Shown here in pieces: positions 45,351-55,800 of a DNA stretch of 64,000 nucleotides. The stretch lies in the NCBI GenBank assembly GCA_964019055.1, contig OZ025219.1, positions 3,358,792 through 3,422,791 on the forward strand. The letters run 5' to 3'. Source of the DNA: Anthopleura xanthogrammica. Taxonomy: Eukaryota > Cnidaria > Anthozoa > Actiniaria > Actiniidae. The notes below the pieces were generated by a model. That model saw only the letters and a list, made by a program, of their open reading frames with translations, was not told the DNA's origin and ran no database searches. Position 1 is the first letter of the stretch, and the number at the start of each line of letters is the position of its first letter. A program made the translations under genes and the position numbers.

Positions 45351-45532
45351 GGGGCGTAGCCAGGGGGAGGGCCCAAGGTGCCCGGGCCCCCTTCTCCATC
45401 GCCTTTCCTCTTTTTTCGGTTGGCGATTTTTTGGTTGGTCGTTCTTTTGGTTACCCGGTTTTTGGTTGATGTTCTGAAACGGGTTTTAAATTTGGGCCTC
45501 CAGTACTGAAGCAAAATCCTGGCTACGCCCCT
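45351..45532. mobile_element. Foldback element with 'aggggcgtagccagg' ends
   Basis: 'aggggcgtagccagg' is inverted as 'cctggctacgcccct'. The interior is G/C-rich at the left and T-rich at the right. Confidence 0.75.
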
Positions 45533-46320
45533 ATAGGAGTATATCTCTTCCTCTCAACTAGTAGGAGTATCCCATCATCTGAACTTGGAGTATCCCTGGA
45601 CCTGAACTTGGAGTATCCCTGGACCTAAACTAGGAGTATCCTTTAAATTCACTTGAACTAAGAGTATCGCTTCAACTGAACTAGGAGTAACCTACGCCTG
45701 AACTAGGAGTGTCCCTGCTGCTGAACTAAGAGTATCCCTTCACCTGAACTAGGAGTATCCCTTCACCTGAACTAGGAGTTCTTACCAGTATCCCATCACC
45801 TTTATTAGGGGATCCCCTCACCTGAACTAGGATTATTGCTTCTGCTGAACTAGAAGTATCCTCTGAACTAAACTAGGAGTATCCCTTGATCTGAACTAGG
45901 AGTATCCCATCACCTGAACTATGAGTATCTCTTGATCTAAGCTAGCTAGGAGTATCTCTTGACCTGAACTAGGATTATCCCTTCACCTGAACTAGGAGTA
46001 GCCCATGCCTGAACTAGGATTATCCCTTCACCTGAACTAGGAGTAGCCCATGCCTGAACTAGGATTATCCCTTCACCTGAACTAGGAGTAGCCCATGCCT
46101 GACTGACTTTATGTTTGTAATTCTACTGTAGTTCTTTTGCCAAAAGTAGTAATTAAAGCTTATTATAATAGTAGTATCTCTTCACCTGATCATGAACTAG
46201 GAGTTTCCCCTCATCTGAACTAGGAGTATCCCTTCACTTGAACTAGGAGTTTCCCTTTACTTCAACTAGGAGTTTCCCCTCACCTGAACTAGGAGTATCC
46301 CTTGAACTCGACTAGGGTCT
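45533..46320. repeat. About 23-bp minisatellite, degenerate
   Basis: Repeats of 'gaactaggagtatcccttca' with a following 'cct', variable in length and sequence, with a non-repeat interruption at about 46100-46170. Confidence 0.92.
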
Positions 46321-46599
46321 CTTGTCTCTTGTTAACCATGCTGTTCTGGTATACGTTCTCCGCAACCTGCAATTCTTTGAATATTGTTTAATTTTTTCAG
46401 TACGTGCACTTCATATAAAGAATGGGACACTATTTGCTGAAAAATGGTCACCCATCCAAGCACTGACCCAGCCCAACGGGCTTGACTGAGTTTGCTCGAA
46501 GACCAAGTTTTTTCCACTTGGCCACGGTTTCACAAGATTTGCATAATAATAGCCATGATAACAATGCACCAAATAGAGTATATTATTTTCCACTTGAAT

Positions 46600-46775
46600 T
46601 CAACGTGCGTTGCAGATAGGGCAAGGGATTAGCCGGCTGGTCTCTCCCCTGATGACTCGGCTAGAACTTTTTTCTGTGTTATCCGTACTATAAGGGCAGA
46701 AGGATTTTATTACCGTCAGGTCCGAAGTCCATACGACGGCCCAGCTCTGCGGATGTCTCGGGGTATGGCACAGTG
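46600..46775. repeat. Dispersed repeat related to 6850-7090
   Basis: Shares 'gtccatacgacggcccag' and 'ggatgtctcggggtatgg'-type blocks with the first copy. At 46805-46840 a 'gttcgaatcccatcg' B-box-like segment follows, possibly a tRNA-derived end. Confidence 0.4.
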
Positions 46776-46918
46776 GAATATATATATATTTTTTAATTTA
46801 AGACGGTTGATGTGAGTTCGAATCCCATCGTATCCGGATAAAACATTTTTCGCAAATTATTTGATCAACCTTTTTTTTTTTTGTTCTTTTGCTTTCTTCT
46901 TCTTAACATTAACTAAAT

Positions 46919-47084
46919 ATACCTCTTTACCTTCGTTGTTTGTTGTGCCCATTTCAAACCACGTGATGCCACTCTTGGGAGTTGATTCTTTCATGTGTAA
47001 ATATTTTAACAAAAGAACGTTTCTCAAGGGAATGCCATGTGGTCTGAAATGGGCAATTTGCATACGAAGGTAAAGAGGTCTATT
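46919..47084. mobile_element. Foldback element family A, full-length
   Basis: Left 'atacctctttaccttcg', right 'gaaggtaaagaggtctatta', inner 'cccatttcaaaccacgtgatgc' and 'gccatgtggtctgaaatggg'. Confidence 0.87.
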
Positions 47085-48253
47085 ATGATTCCTGCTGTGA
47101 AATTTATTCTGTATATTTTACAATTTCTTTTCAGCTTTATCAAACAAAAAGTCGAAAAGCGTTCCAGAATCTCTCACTTGTCTTATATTTATTCCAAAGA
47201 GATGGATATACGGTACGGTACCAACGCTTTAATGCTATTCAATAAAAAAATAAGTAAACCGTGGGTAGATATTTTTATTTGTGAGTGTGACTGTAGACTA
47301 TTCAACTTTAGTATGGACTGCCTGTGGTATGACGGAGATCCACATACCGCAGGGAGCCCAACCTCTTTTCCACCAGGGTCTGATTCAGCTTAGAAATCAG
47401 ATAGAACTGTCACTTTTTGATTTAAGGAAGCTTTTGTCCAGCTCTCTATTTTCCTCAAAGGCATATGAGTTTTCCTTTTTCACCAGTAAACGGTCGCCGA
47501 TCACAAAGACATATATCCAAAACCACGTGACCAAGAAAAAGAAAATATCAGTGTAACAAATATCAGCAAGAAAAGCATCAGGTTTGTTCACTGAGTTCAG
47601 CAGTACACAACATTCCTTCTTAAACTCATTAATAATTCATGAACTAATCAACCAATGTGAACGCACCATTCGTACCACGTGTATGGGTTTGAAACCCCAA
47701 TGAAACACGATTATAGGTTGGCCGGTGTTTGAAATATTTTAATCACTAGTGATGAAAATGCTTCTAATTCTACATGGTGGTGGGAAATCTCAAAAGAATT
47801 ATCCCCCTACTATCCCCTAGTTACCAACCTCCTCTGTATTTCCCCTACGCTTTCCTCTATCATTCTCTCTATCATTTTTTTTTTACCTTTTTTTCGACGT
47901 TACCGAGTCTCGAACCTGCGACCCTTGGAGTTGAAGTCCCTCGTTATACCAGCTGAGCTATTGGTGAATTCCTTGGCAAACTAGTGTTTAGGAAAAATTT
48001 TATTCCCACGCTACCAAATACTCTCCATATGTTGATCAGAAATTACACTTAAGAGAACACAACTGCTTCACTCCAGTGAGCACTCCGTAACACTCCTTAT
48101 AAGCCCTACAGTATTTCGAAATCAACTAAATTCCGCACGAGAGGAATTCAAAACAACTCTCATAATCCCAGGCAACATAATGAATGACGTACTATAGTAT
48201 AAAGAACTATCTCCATTCCTGTATAATGAATTATTTTCTCGATTGAGAAGTCA
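47085..48253. other. No supported gene
   Basis: Several ORFs of 60-118 codons on both strands; one minus ORF (47591-47397) has a hydrophobic stretch IFFFLVTWFWIYVFVIG, but no flanking splice logic or family match. The only structure is the tRNA-like sequence at 47900-47966. Confidence 0.4.
47900..47966 (-). pseudogene. tRNA-like sequence (degenerate, possible SINE head)
   Basis: On the minus strand an A box (TAGCTCAGCTGGT), a TCA-type anticodon loop (CTTCAAC) and a B box (GGTTCGAGACT) are spaced as in a tRNA, but the T stem does not pair well and the acceptor stem is not evident. Most likely a tRNA pseudogene or tRNA-derived SINE. Confidence 0.5.
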
Positions 48254-48393
48254 TTCCAAAAACTCGTGCTTCGTGTTTCATTAGGGTTTCCAAACACTCG
48301 AAAACCATAAAAGCACTCGGCCTGCGGCCTCGTGCTTTCAAAGGTTTTCTCGTGTTTAGAAACCCTAATGAAACACTCGTACTCGTTTTTGAA
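48254..48393. mobile_element. Foldback element
   Basis: 'gtgtttcattagggtttcc' and 'aaacactcgaaaacc' are inverted as 'ggttttctcgtgttta' and 'gaaaccctaatgaaacac' around a 'ggcctgcggcctc' centre. Confidence 0.8.
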
Positions 48394-48468
48394 ATATTAC
48401 ATCAATGCCAGGCACATTCTTATTATTGTACGCTCATACAATTAATTTGAAATACATTCTTACTCTTT

Positions 48469-51400
48469 GTGCGTCTATCCAATCCTTCTCGATTGCATTC
48501 TTACTCTGATACACCTATCCAATCCATCTCGTGTACATTCTTATTTTGATACACCCATCCACTCCATCTCGTGTACATTCTTGTTGCAATACGTTCATCC
48601 AATCCATCTGGTGTACATTCTTGTTGCAATACGCTCATCCAATCCATCTCGTGTACATTCTTGTTGCAATACGCTCATCCAATCCATCTCGTGTACAATC
48701 TTATTTTGATGCGCCCATCCAATCCATCTCGTGTACATTCTTATTCTGATACACCCTCCAATCCATCTCGTGTACAATCTTATTTTGATGCGCCCATCCA
48801 ATCCATCTCGTGTACATTCATATTCTGATACACCCATCCAATCCATCTCGTGTACATTCTTATTTTGATGCGCCCATCCAATCCATCTCGTGTACATTCT
48901 TATTTTGATACGCCCATCCAATCCATCTCGTGTACATTCTTATTTTGATGCGCCCATCCAATCCATCTCGTGTACATTCTTATTTTAATGCGCCCATCCA
49001 ATCCATCTCGTGTACATTCTTATTCTGATACACCCATCCAATCCATCTCGTCTACATTCTTATTTTGATACACCCATCCAATCCATCTCGTGTACATTCT
49101 TATTTTGATGCGCCCATTCAATCCATCTCGTGTACATTCTTATTCTGATACACCCATCCAATCCATCTCGTGTACATTCTTATTTTGATGCGTCCATCCA
49201 ATCCATCTCGTGTACATTCTTATTTTGATGCGCCCATCCAATCCATCTCGTGTACATTCTTATTTTAATGCGCCCATCCAATCCATCTCGTGTACATTCT
49301 TATTCTGATACACCCATCCAATCCATCTCGTCTACATTCTTATTTTGATACACCCATCCAATCCATCTCGTGTACATTCTTATTTTGATGCGCCCATTCA
49401 ATCCATCTCGTGTACATTCTTATTCTGATACACCCATCCAATCCATCTCGTGTACATTCTTATTCTGAAACACCCATCCAATCCATCTCGTGTACATTCT
49501 TATTCTGATACACCCATCCAATCTATCACGTGTACAATCTTATTGTAATGCGCTCATCCAATCCATCTCGTGTACAATCTTATTTTGATGCGCCCATCCA
49601 ATCCATCTCGTGTACATTCTTATTTTGATGCGCCCATCCAATCCATCTCGTGTACAATCTTATTTTGATACACCCATCCACTCCATCTCGTGTACATTCT
49701 TGTTGCAATACGTTCATCCAATCCATCTGGTGTACATTCTTGTTGCAATACGCTCATCCAATCCATCTCGTGTACATTCTTGTTGCAATACGCTCATCCA
49801 ATCCATCTCGTGTACAATCTTATTTTGATGCGCCCATCCAATCCATCTCGTGTACATTCTTATTCTGATACACCCTCCAATCCATCTCGTGTACAATCTT
49901 ATTTTGATGCGCCCATCCAATCCATCTCGTGTACATTCATATTCTGATACACCCATCCAATCCATCTCGTGTACATTCTTATTTTGATGCGCCCATCCAA
50001 TCCATCTCGTGTACATTCTTATTTTGATACGCCCATCCAATCCATCTCGTGTACATTCTTATTTTGATGCGTCCATCCAATCCATCTCGTGTACATTCTT
50101 ATTTTGATGCGCCCATCCAATCCATCTCGTGTACATTCTTATTTTAATGCGCCCATCCAATCCATCTCGTGTACATTCTTATTCTGATACACCCATCCAA
50201 TCCATCTCGTCTACATTCTTATTTTGATACACCCATCCAATCCATCTCGTGTACATTCTTATTTTGATGCGCCCATTCAATCCATCTCGTGTACATTCTT
50301 ATTCTGATACACCCATCCAATCCATCTCGTGTACATTCTTATTTTGATGCGTCCATCCAATCCATCTCGTGTACATTCTTATTTTGATGCGCCCATCCAA
50401 TCCATCTCGTGTACATTCTTATTTTAATGCGCCCATCCAATCCATCTCGTGTACATTCTTATTCTGATACACCCATCCAATCCATCTCGTCTACATTCTT
50501 ATTTTGATACACCCATCCAATCCATCTCGTGTACATTCTTATTTTGATGCGCCCATTCAATCCATCTCGTGTACATTCTTATTCTGATACACCCATCCAA
50601 TCCATCTCGTGTACATTCTTATTCTGAAACACCCATCCAATCCATCTCGTGTACATTCTTATTCTGATACACCCATCCAATCTATCACGTGTACAATCTT
50701 ATTGTAATGCGCTCATCCAATCCATCTCGTGTACAATCTTATTTTGATGCGCCCATCCAATCCATCTCGTGTACATTCCTATTCTGATACGACCATCCAA
50801 TCCATGTCGTGTACATTCTTATTCTGATACACCCATCCAATCCATCTCGTGTACATTCTTGTTGCAATCCGTTCATCCAATCCATCTGGTGTACATTCTT
50901 TTTGCAATACGTTCATCCAATCCATCTCGTGTACATTCTTATTTTGATGCGCCCATTCAATCCATCTCGTGTACATTCTTATTCTGATACACCCATCCAA
51001 TCCATCTCGTGTACATTCTTATTCAGATGCGCCCATCCAATCCATCTCGTGTACATTCCTATTCTGATACGCCCATCCAATCCATCTCGTGTACATTCTT
51101 ATTCTGATGCGCCCATCCAATCCATCTCGTGTACATTCTTGTTGCAATACGTTCATCCAATCCATCTCGTGTACATTCTTATTTTGATGCGCCCATCCAA
51201 TCCATCTCGTGTACATTCTGATTCTGACACGTCCATGCAATCCATCTCGTGTACATTCTTATTCAGATGCGCCCATCCAATCCATCTCGTGTACATTCTT
51301 ATTCTGATACACCCATCCAATCCATCTCGTGTACATTCTTATTCAGATGCGCCCATCCAATCCATCTCGTGTACATTCCTATTCTGATACGCCCATCCAA

Positions 51401-51707
51401 TCCATCTCGTGTACATTCTTATTCTGATACACCCATCCAATCCATCTCGTGTACATTCTTATTCAGATGCGCCCATCCAATCCATCTCGTGTACATTCCT
51501 ATTCTGATACGCCCATCCAATCCATCTCGTGTACATTCTTATTCTGATGCGCCCATCCAATCCATCTCGTGTACATTCTTGTTGCAATCCGTTCATCCAA
51601 TCCATCTGGTGTACATTCTTTTTGCAATACGTTCATCCAATCCATCTCGTGTACATTCCTTTTCTGATACGCCCATCCAATCCATCTCGTGTACATTCTT
51701 ATTCTGA
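48469..51707. repeat. 40-bp satellite array 2 (about 80 copies), inverted relative to array 1
   Basis: Units read 'atccaatccatctcgtgtac' then 'attcttattctgatacaccc', the reverse complement of the array at 7292-8697. Higher-order structure is clear: a block beginning about 48490 recurs at about 49609 (offset 1119 bp), and seven-unit (280-bp) sub-blocks recur inside. Variants with 'gttgcaatacg' recur in register. Multi-frame ORFs here are artefacts. The right edge breaks into a family A fragment (about 51708-51736). Confidence 0.97.
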
Positions 51708-52833
51708 TAATTTTCAAGAGAATGACACGTGGTCTGAACATCGCCAGAAAACCGCGTCGCTACCCATGTCACGCATGGTTAACCCGGCTCAGAAGAAAAT
51801 ACGGCCGGCGAAAAGTTATAAGAAATGTATGGGTTTAAAACAAAAAGTCTCTAAAATATAGCCTGTGTGTTGGCGGATCAAAAATGTGTGCATCACAATT
51901 TGTAATTCATTTATAGGACAGTATAACCTGCAAGAAATATATTACTTTAATCTAAATTTGAGGTTTCCTTTTTAAATTTCAAAATGACTCCTAGAGAAAT
52001 CGCACTGAAAGCAGAGGTTTGTATGAGAACGGAAAAATAAACGAAAGTTAAATTAGTTTGTAATTCGCCGAAACAGAGAATAGACGACAAAAGAAACAAA
52101 TGTGTGCATTCAGAAATATTGTTTAATCATTTGAGCACCAGCTCGAAACTAAGTCTCGGCTCTAGGATAAAATCCGAGGTTTCCTTTCGATTGCTGAACA
52201 ATAGCAGCAGTTAAACAGCTTAAAAATACCTCCATGTTTCCCCGTTAAAGTTCGCAAAATGCCCTGACTTCGGGGCTTGATATCTTCGCAAAGAATAAGC
52301 CAAATCTCGTAGTTGAAACGCCATTTTGAAGAGCAGCTCCCGATCGGGGCACACAATAGCATACTTGGTCCGAATATCTAGTGGGACCCCCAGACAATAG
52401 CGCCCAAATGTATGCAGGAAGGTCCCTAAGCCCGCGAATGAATCAGAAATGTCAGCGGTCTTTACTAAACTTGCGGGAACTTTTGAAAAACGCGCGAGTT
52501 TCTACTAAAAAAATTCTAAGATAAAGTCGAGATGGGCCTTAATCTTGATTCCCTTGTTTAAATATCTTCGATAGAGTAGGTTTTTTCTTTTTCCACTTAT
52601 TAAACGCATGCGCAATGCGCCCATTGAATACCGCTGACCGCATTTGCATGTCGCGGTTTTCTGGCGATGAATGGGAAAACATTACGCCCAGGCTAAAATA
52701 ATGCTCGTCTATTGAGTGCGAAAAACTTCAAAGTCTCAACATGGATCGATCCCCAATGGATGCCAGGGCAGTGGGGAGTAGCATTCTGAATTCCAGTAGT
52801 GGAAGAGTTTAGTTATTCCCCTGAACAACTTAC
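51708..52833. other. No resolved exon
   Basis: Starts with a family A foldback fragment ('caagagaatgacacgtggtctga'). The next exons of the LRR gene would be expected here or beyond, but I found none with a correct acceptor and phase. A minus ORF at 52362-52162 ends at a possible donor (52235) but has no recognised domain. Confidence 0.4.
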
Positions 52834-55800
52834 AGTTTCCGCAGCTTTTTAAGGCCTTCAAAAGACGACTTGTCAATTTGTTCAATTCTGTTTTTATGAA
52901 GAAGCCTAAGGTATGAATCAAAGCAAAAACATCACAAAATAAATAACTTGCCAGGAGAGGGAGGGTTGATCTTTCAATGCTTTACAGTTCACTGGTAATA
53001 ATGAAAAAAAAAACAATTTTAACTTACAAAATAGCAAGATTTTTTTGATGACGGAAAACGCCAGATGGGATTCTTTTGAGGACATTTTCTTGAAGGTAGC
53101 TAATGAAGGTAAAGAATTAGAACCTCGTAGGCAATGTTTTGCTATAACGAACATTTTGGAAATCTCGTGCTGTTGGAACAAAAGGTGTACGAATTCTTTT
53201 GTGATTTTGTTGTTTAGAAATAATAGTAGTATTGGTAATGATAATTAGACTATTATAAATGTGGCATTGCTCGTGTGAAACGCTGATTCAGTCTAATTAT
53301 CATTACCAATACTACAATCATTTCTAAACAACAAAATCACAAAAGAATCCGTACATCTTTTGTTACAACATTATTGCAAAAACGTCTAGTAACTCCCCTC
53401 CCTCCTTCCCTCACGCACTCGATCATTTAAAAGCAAGATATTGTCACGACTTATACACTTACAGATATGTTAAATTTGTGTTGTTTTGGAAAGTGTGTTT
53501 ATGCAGTTCCTTGATTTGGTTACTGCGAAGACTCCTTAAACACGAGAAACAACATTAATTATTAACATTGTATATATACTGCATTATAAAAGTTGGCAGC
53601 TGGTTTAACTAGTGGCAATCAGTTGAGATTCTATTGACAGGTGAACAGTGCCTCGTTTTTACTGCAGACTCCATCGAGTTAGGTTTTCTTGGAGCTCCCA
53701 CTCCCCGCACGACCAAGTCAACAAAATCCCACTCGATAGAGACTGTACTGTTGGCAGTTAAAGATTCTTTCTGAACAGAAAACTTACAAAGCACGGAGAG
53801 CTGGAAAACCAGAAAAGGTATCCAATCCAACACTTGAAATCAAATTTTCTCCGAGATCTCTGTAATGAAAAACATCAAGGAGTAAGGATTGCCATTCTTG
53901 CACCACTATGAATACTTTTAATACCTCGTTTTTTACTTACATGGCTTCAAGTCTTTCAAGACCACTAAACATGCTTTTTTGTACTTCTTTGATGAAATTC
54001 CTATTAAGTCGTCTACGAGTAAAACGGGATGATCAGAAAGTGGCATTTCAAAAATGATTACCATACAAAAGATTCATAAGACATAAGAAAAAATGAATTG
54101 GTCTTAAAGTTTTCTGTATAGAAGGCTCAAAAATAGATGATAAGCTCTTTTAAATTTCCAATTTGGTTCATTTGTTTCCGAGATATAGCTTTCAAACATT
54201 TTTATTCGTTGGAAAAAAACTGCAAATAAAAAGGGGCTGGGACGAGCCACCTGTGACGTAGCTTAAGGGACGATCGTTAATCAAAACTGGAATGTGATGA
54301 ACTGAAATTCTTTTTTTCAATATTTAATTAATTTGAACACCCGCAAACAACTTATTTATCTCGCATTTTTCTCACTTCGATGATATTACGCAACAGAATA
54401 AGAGACGTTCGTCCCTTAAGCGACGTCATGTCATTTACGAACCAGACCTTTTGCAATTTGCGGAAACTTCTGGCGCGGGAAATTTAAGTAGAGCTTTTGC
54501 GATGTTTGGAGAGCTATATCTCGGAAAGGAATGGATCAAATTGGAAACTTTAAAAGAGCTTATCAGCTATTTCTGCGTCTTCCAAACAGAAAACGAAAAA
54601 CTGTGGAAGGGTTAATGGCACATTAAACAAAAATGGAGGTAAAACAAAGGGGCTGGTAACGAAGCTTTCTCGATTTAGGAGCACAAGCCGGCTTATTGTT
54701 TTGCTCGCGCACCTAAACTTCAATCACCAAATTTCATATGTGGCAAGCTTGAGTTAATTTGTTACCTCGTTTCACTTCATAAAAAACTAGCTAGGGATTT
54801 AGATTTAGTATAATTACTTACAACATCTTTAACCATGGAAGATTTACAAAAGACATTTCTTCAACCAAGAATATTTGATTATAGCTCAAATCGCTGGAAA
54901 AAAAGATGGAATTAAACAAGATATAGATGACATCATTCTTACCCAGACCATTCTGATCGAAAATGATGAATAAAGCTGAGAAGGGTCTGGGAATGACAAT
55001 GTAGATGACATAGTCTTGCAAAAAAATGGTACTGCTGCCAAAATATTTTTTTTTTTTATAGTTGGCCTACAAATTAAAGAATCAATGTACTGGTTCCCAA
55101 TTTGGCCCACTTTCACTCATAGTGCCATCACACACGCACACACACTTTCTATACATCATGTTTAATGTTCTCTGCGTACGTCTCAACTACGCCGCCATTA
55201 AAGATCCTGCAAGGGCGACGGTCCCAGGTTGATTTTATTGGAGTTCTTTGTTACCCAATATACCCAGTATATAGCTTCCTATATAGATTTTACATAAACT
55301 AAAAACAAATTTCCAAAGGGAGTTGTGGGTGGCTAGCCACCCAATCGATCCCCTGGCTTCGTCCTTGCACAATTATCTACTTACATCAAAGATAGATAAC
55401 TTAGTTTTACGAATGCATTGCTTTCCACCTGATAAATCTTGGTCGCTCGAAATAATCTATAGACAAAGAAAATGAAACAATAGGGCGATATGCCTCTTGA
55501 GGGTCTATTTGTGGCCCGAGTAGTATCATTTTGCGCCAGAGCGCAGCGAGGTTGCAACTGGGGCAACAAGGGCCACAAATAAACAATATGCACAAAAGTT
55601 ATATCATTATCATTATCATCAATATACAAGGACGTCAATTAATATGCGAAATCTTTATAACTGCCAATCCTGGTCACCTCCCTCCCGCAAGCCTTCTCTA
55701 CCTCGGCGACCAAAATCGTAGGACAACGTACAAAGACTTAACAAATTCTATTGAACTTCTCTGGGTCTTTCCAAAGCCCGTCGTTCTGACCTTCCTTTAA

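Noticed and set aside
46332..46593. Minus ORFs of 60-61 codons
   Set aside because: Located in repeat-derived sequence with no domain.
47397..47591. Hydrophobic minus ORF as the missing transmembrane exon of the LRR gene
   Set aside because: One hydrophobic stretch only, no GPCR motif, no acceptor with the needed phase, and it lies beyond the satellite array.
48467..51861. Many long ORFs with SRVHSY/IQSISCTF repeats, up to 192 codons
   Set aside because: They arise from the 40-bp satellite, where three frames alternate; no start context, splice logic or domain.
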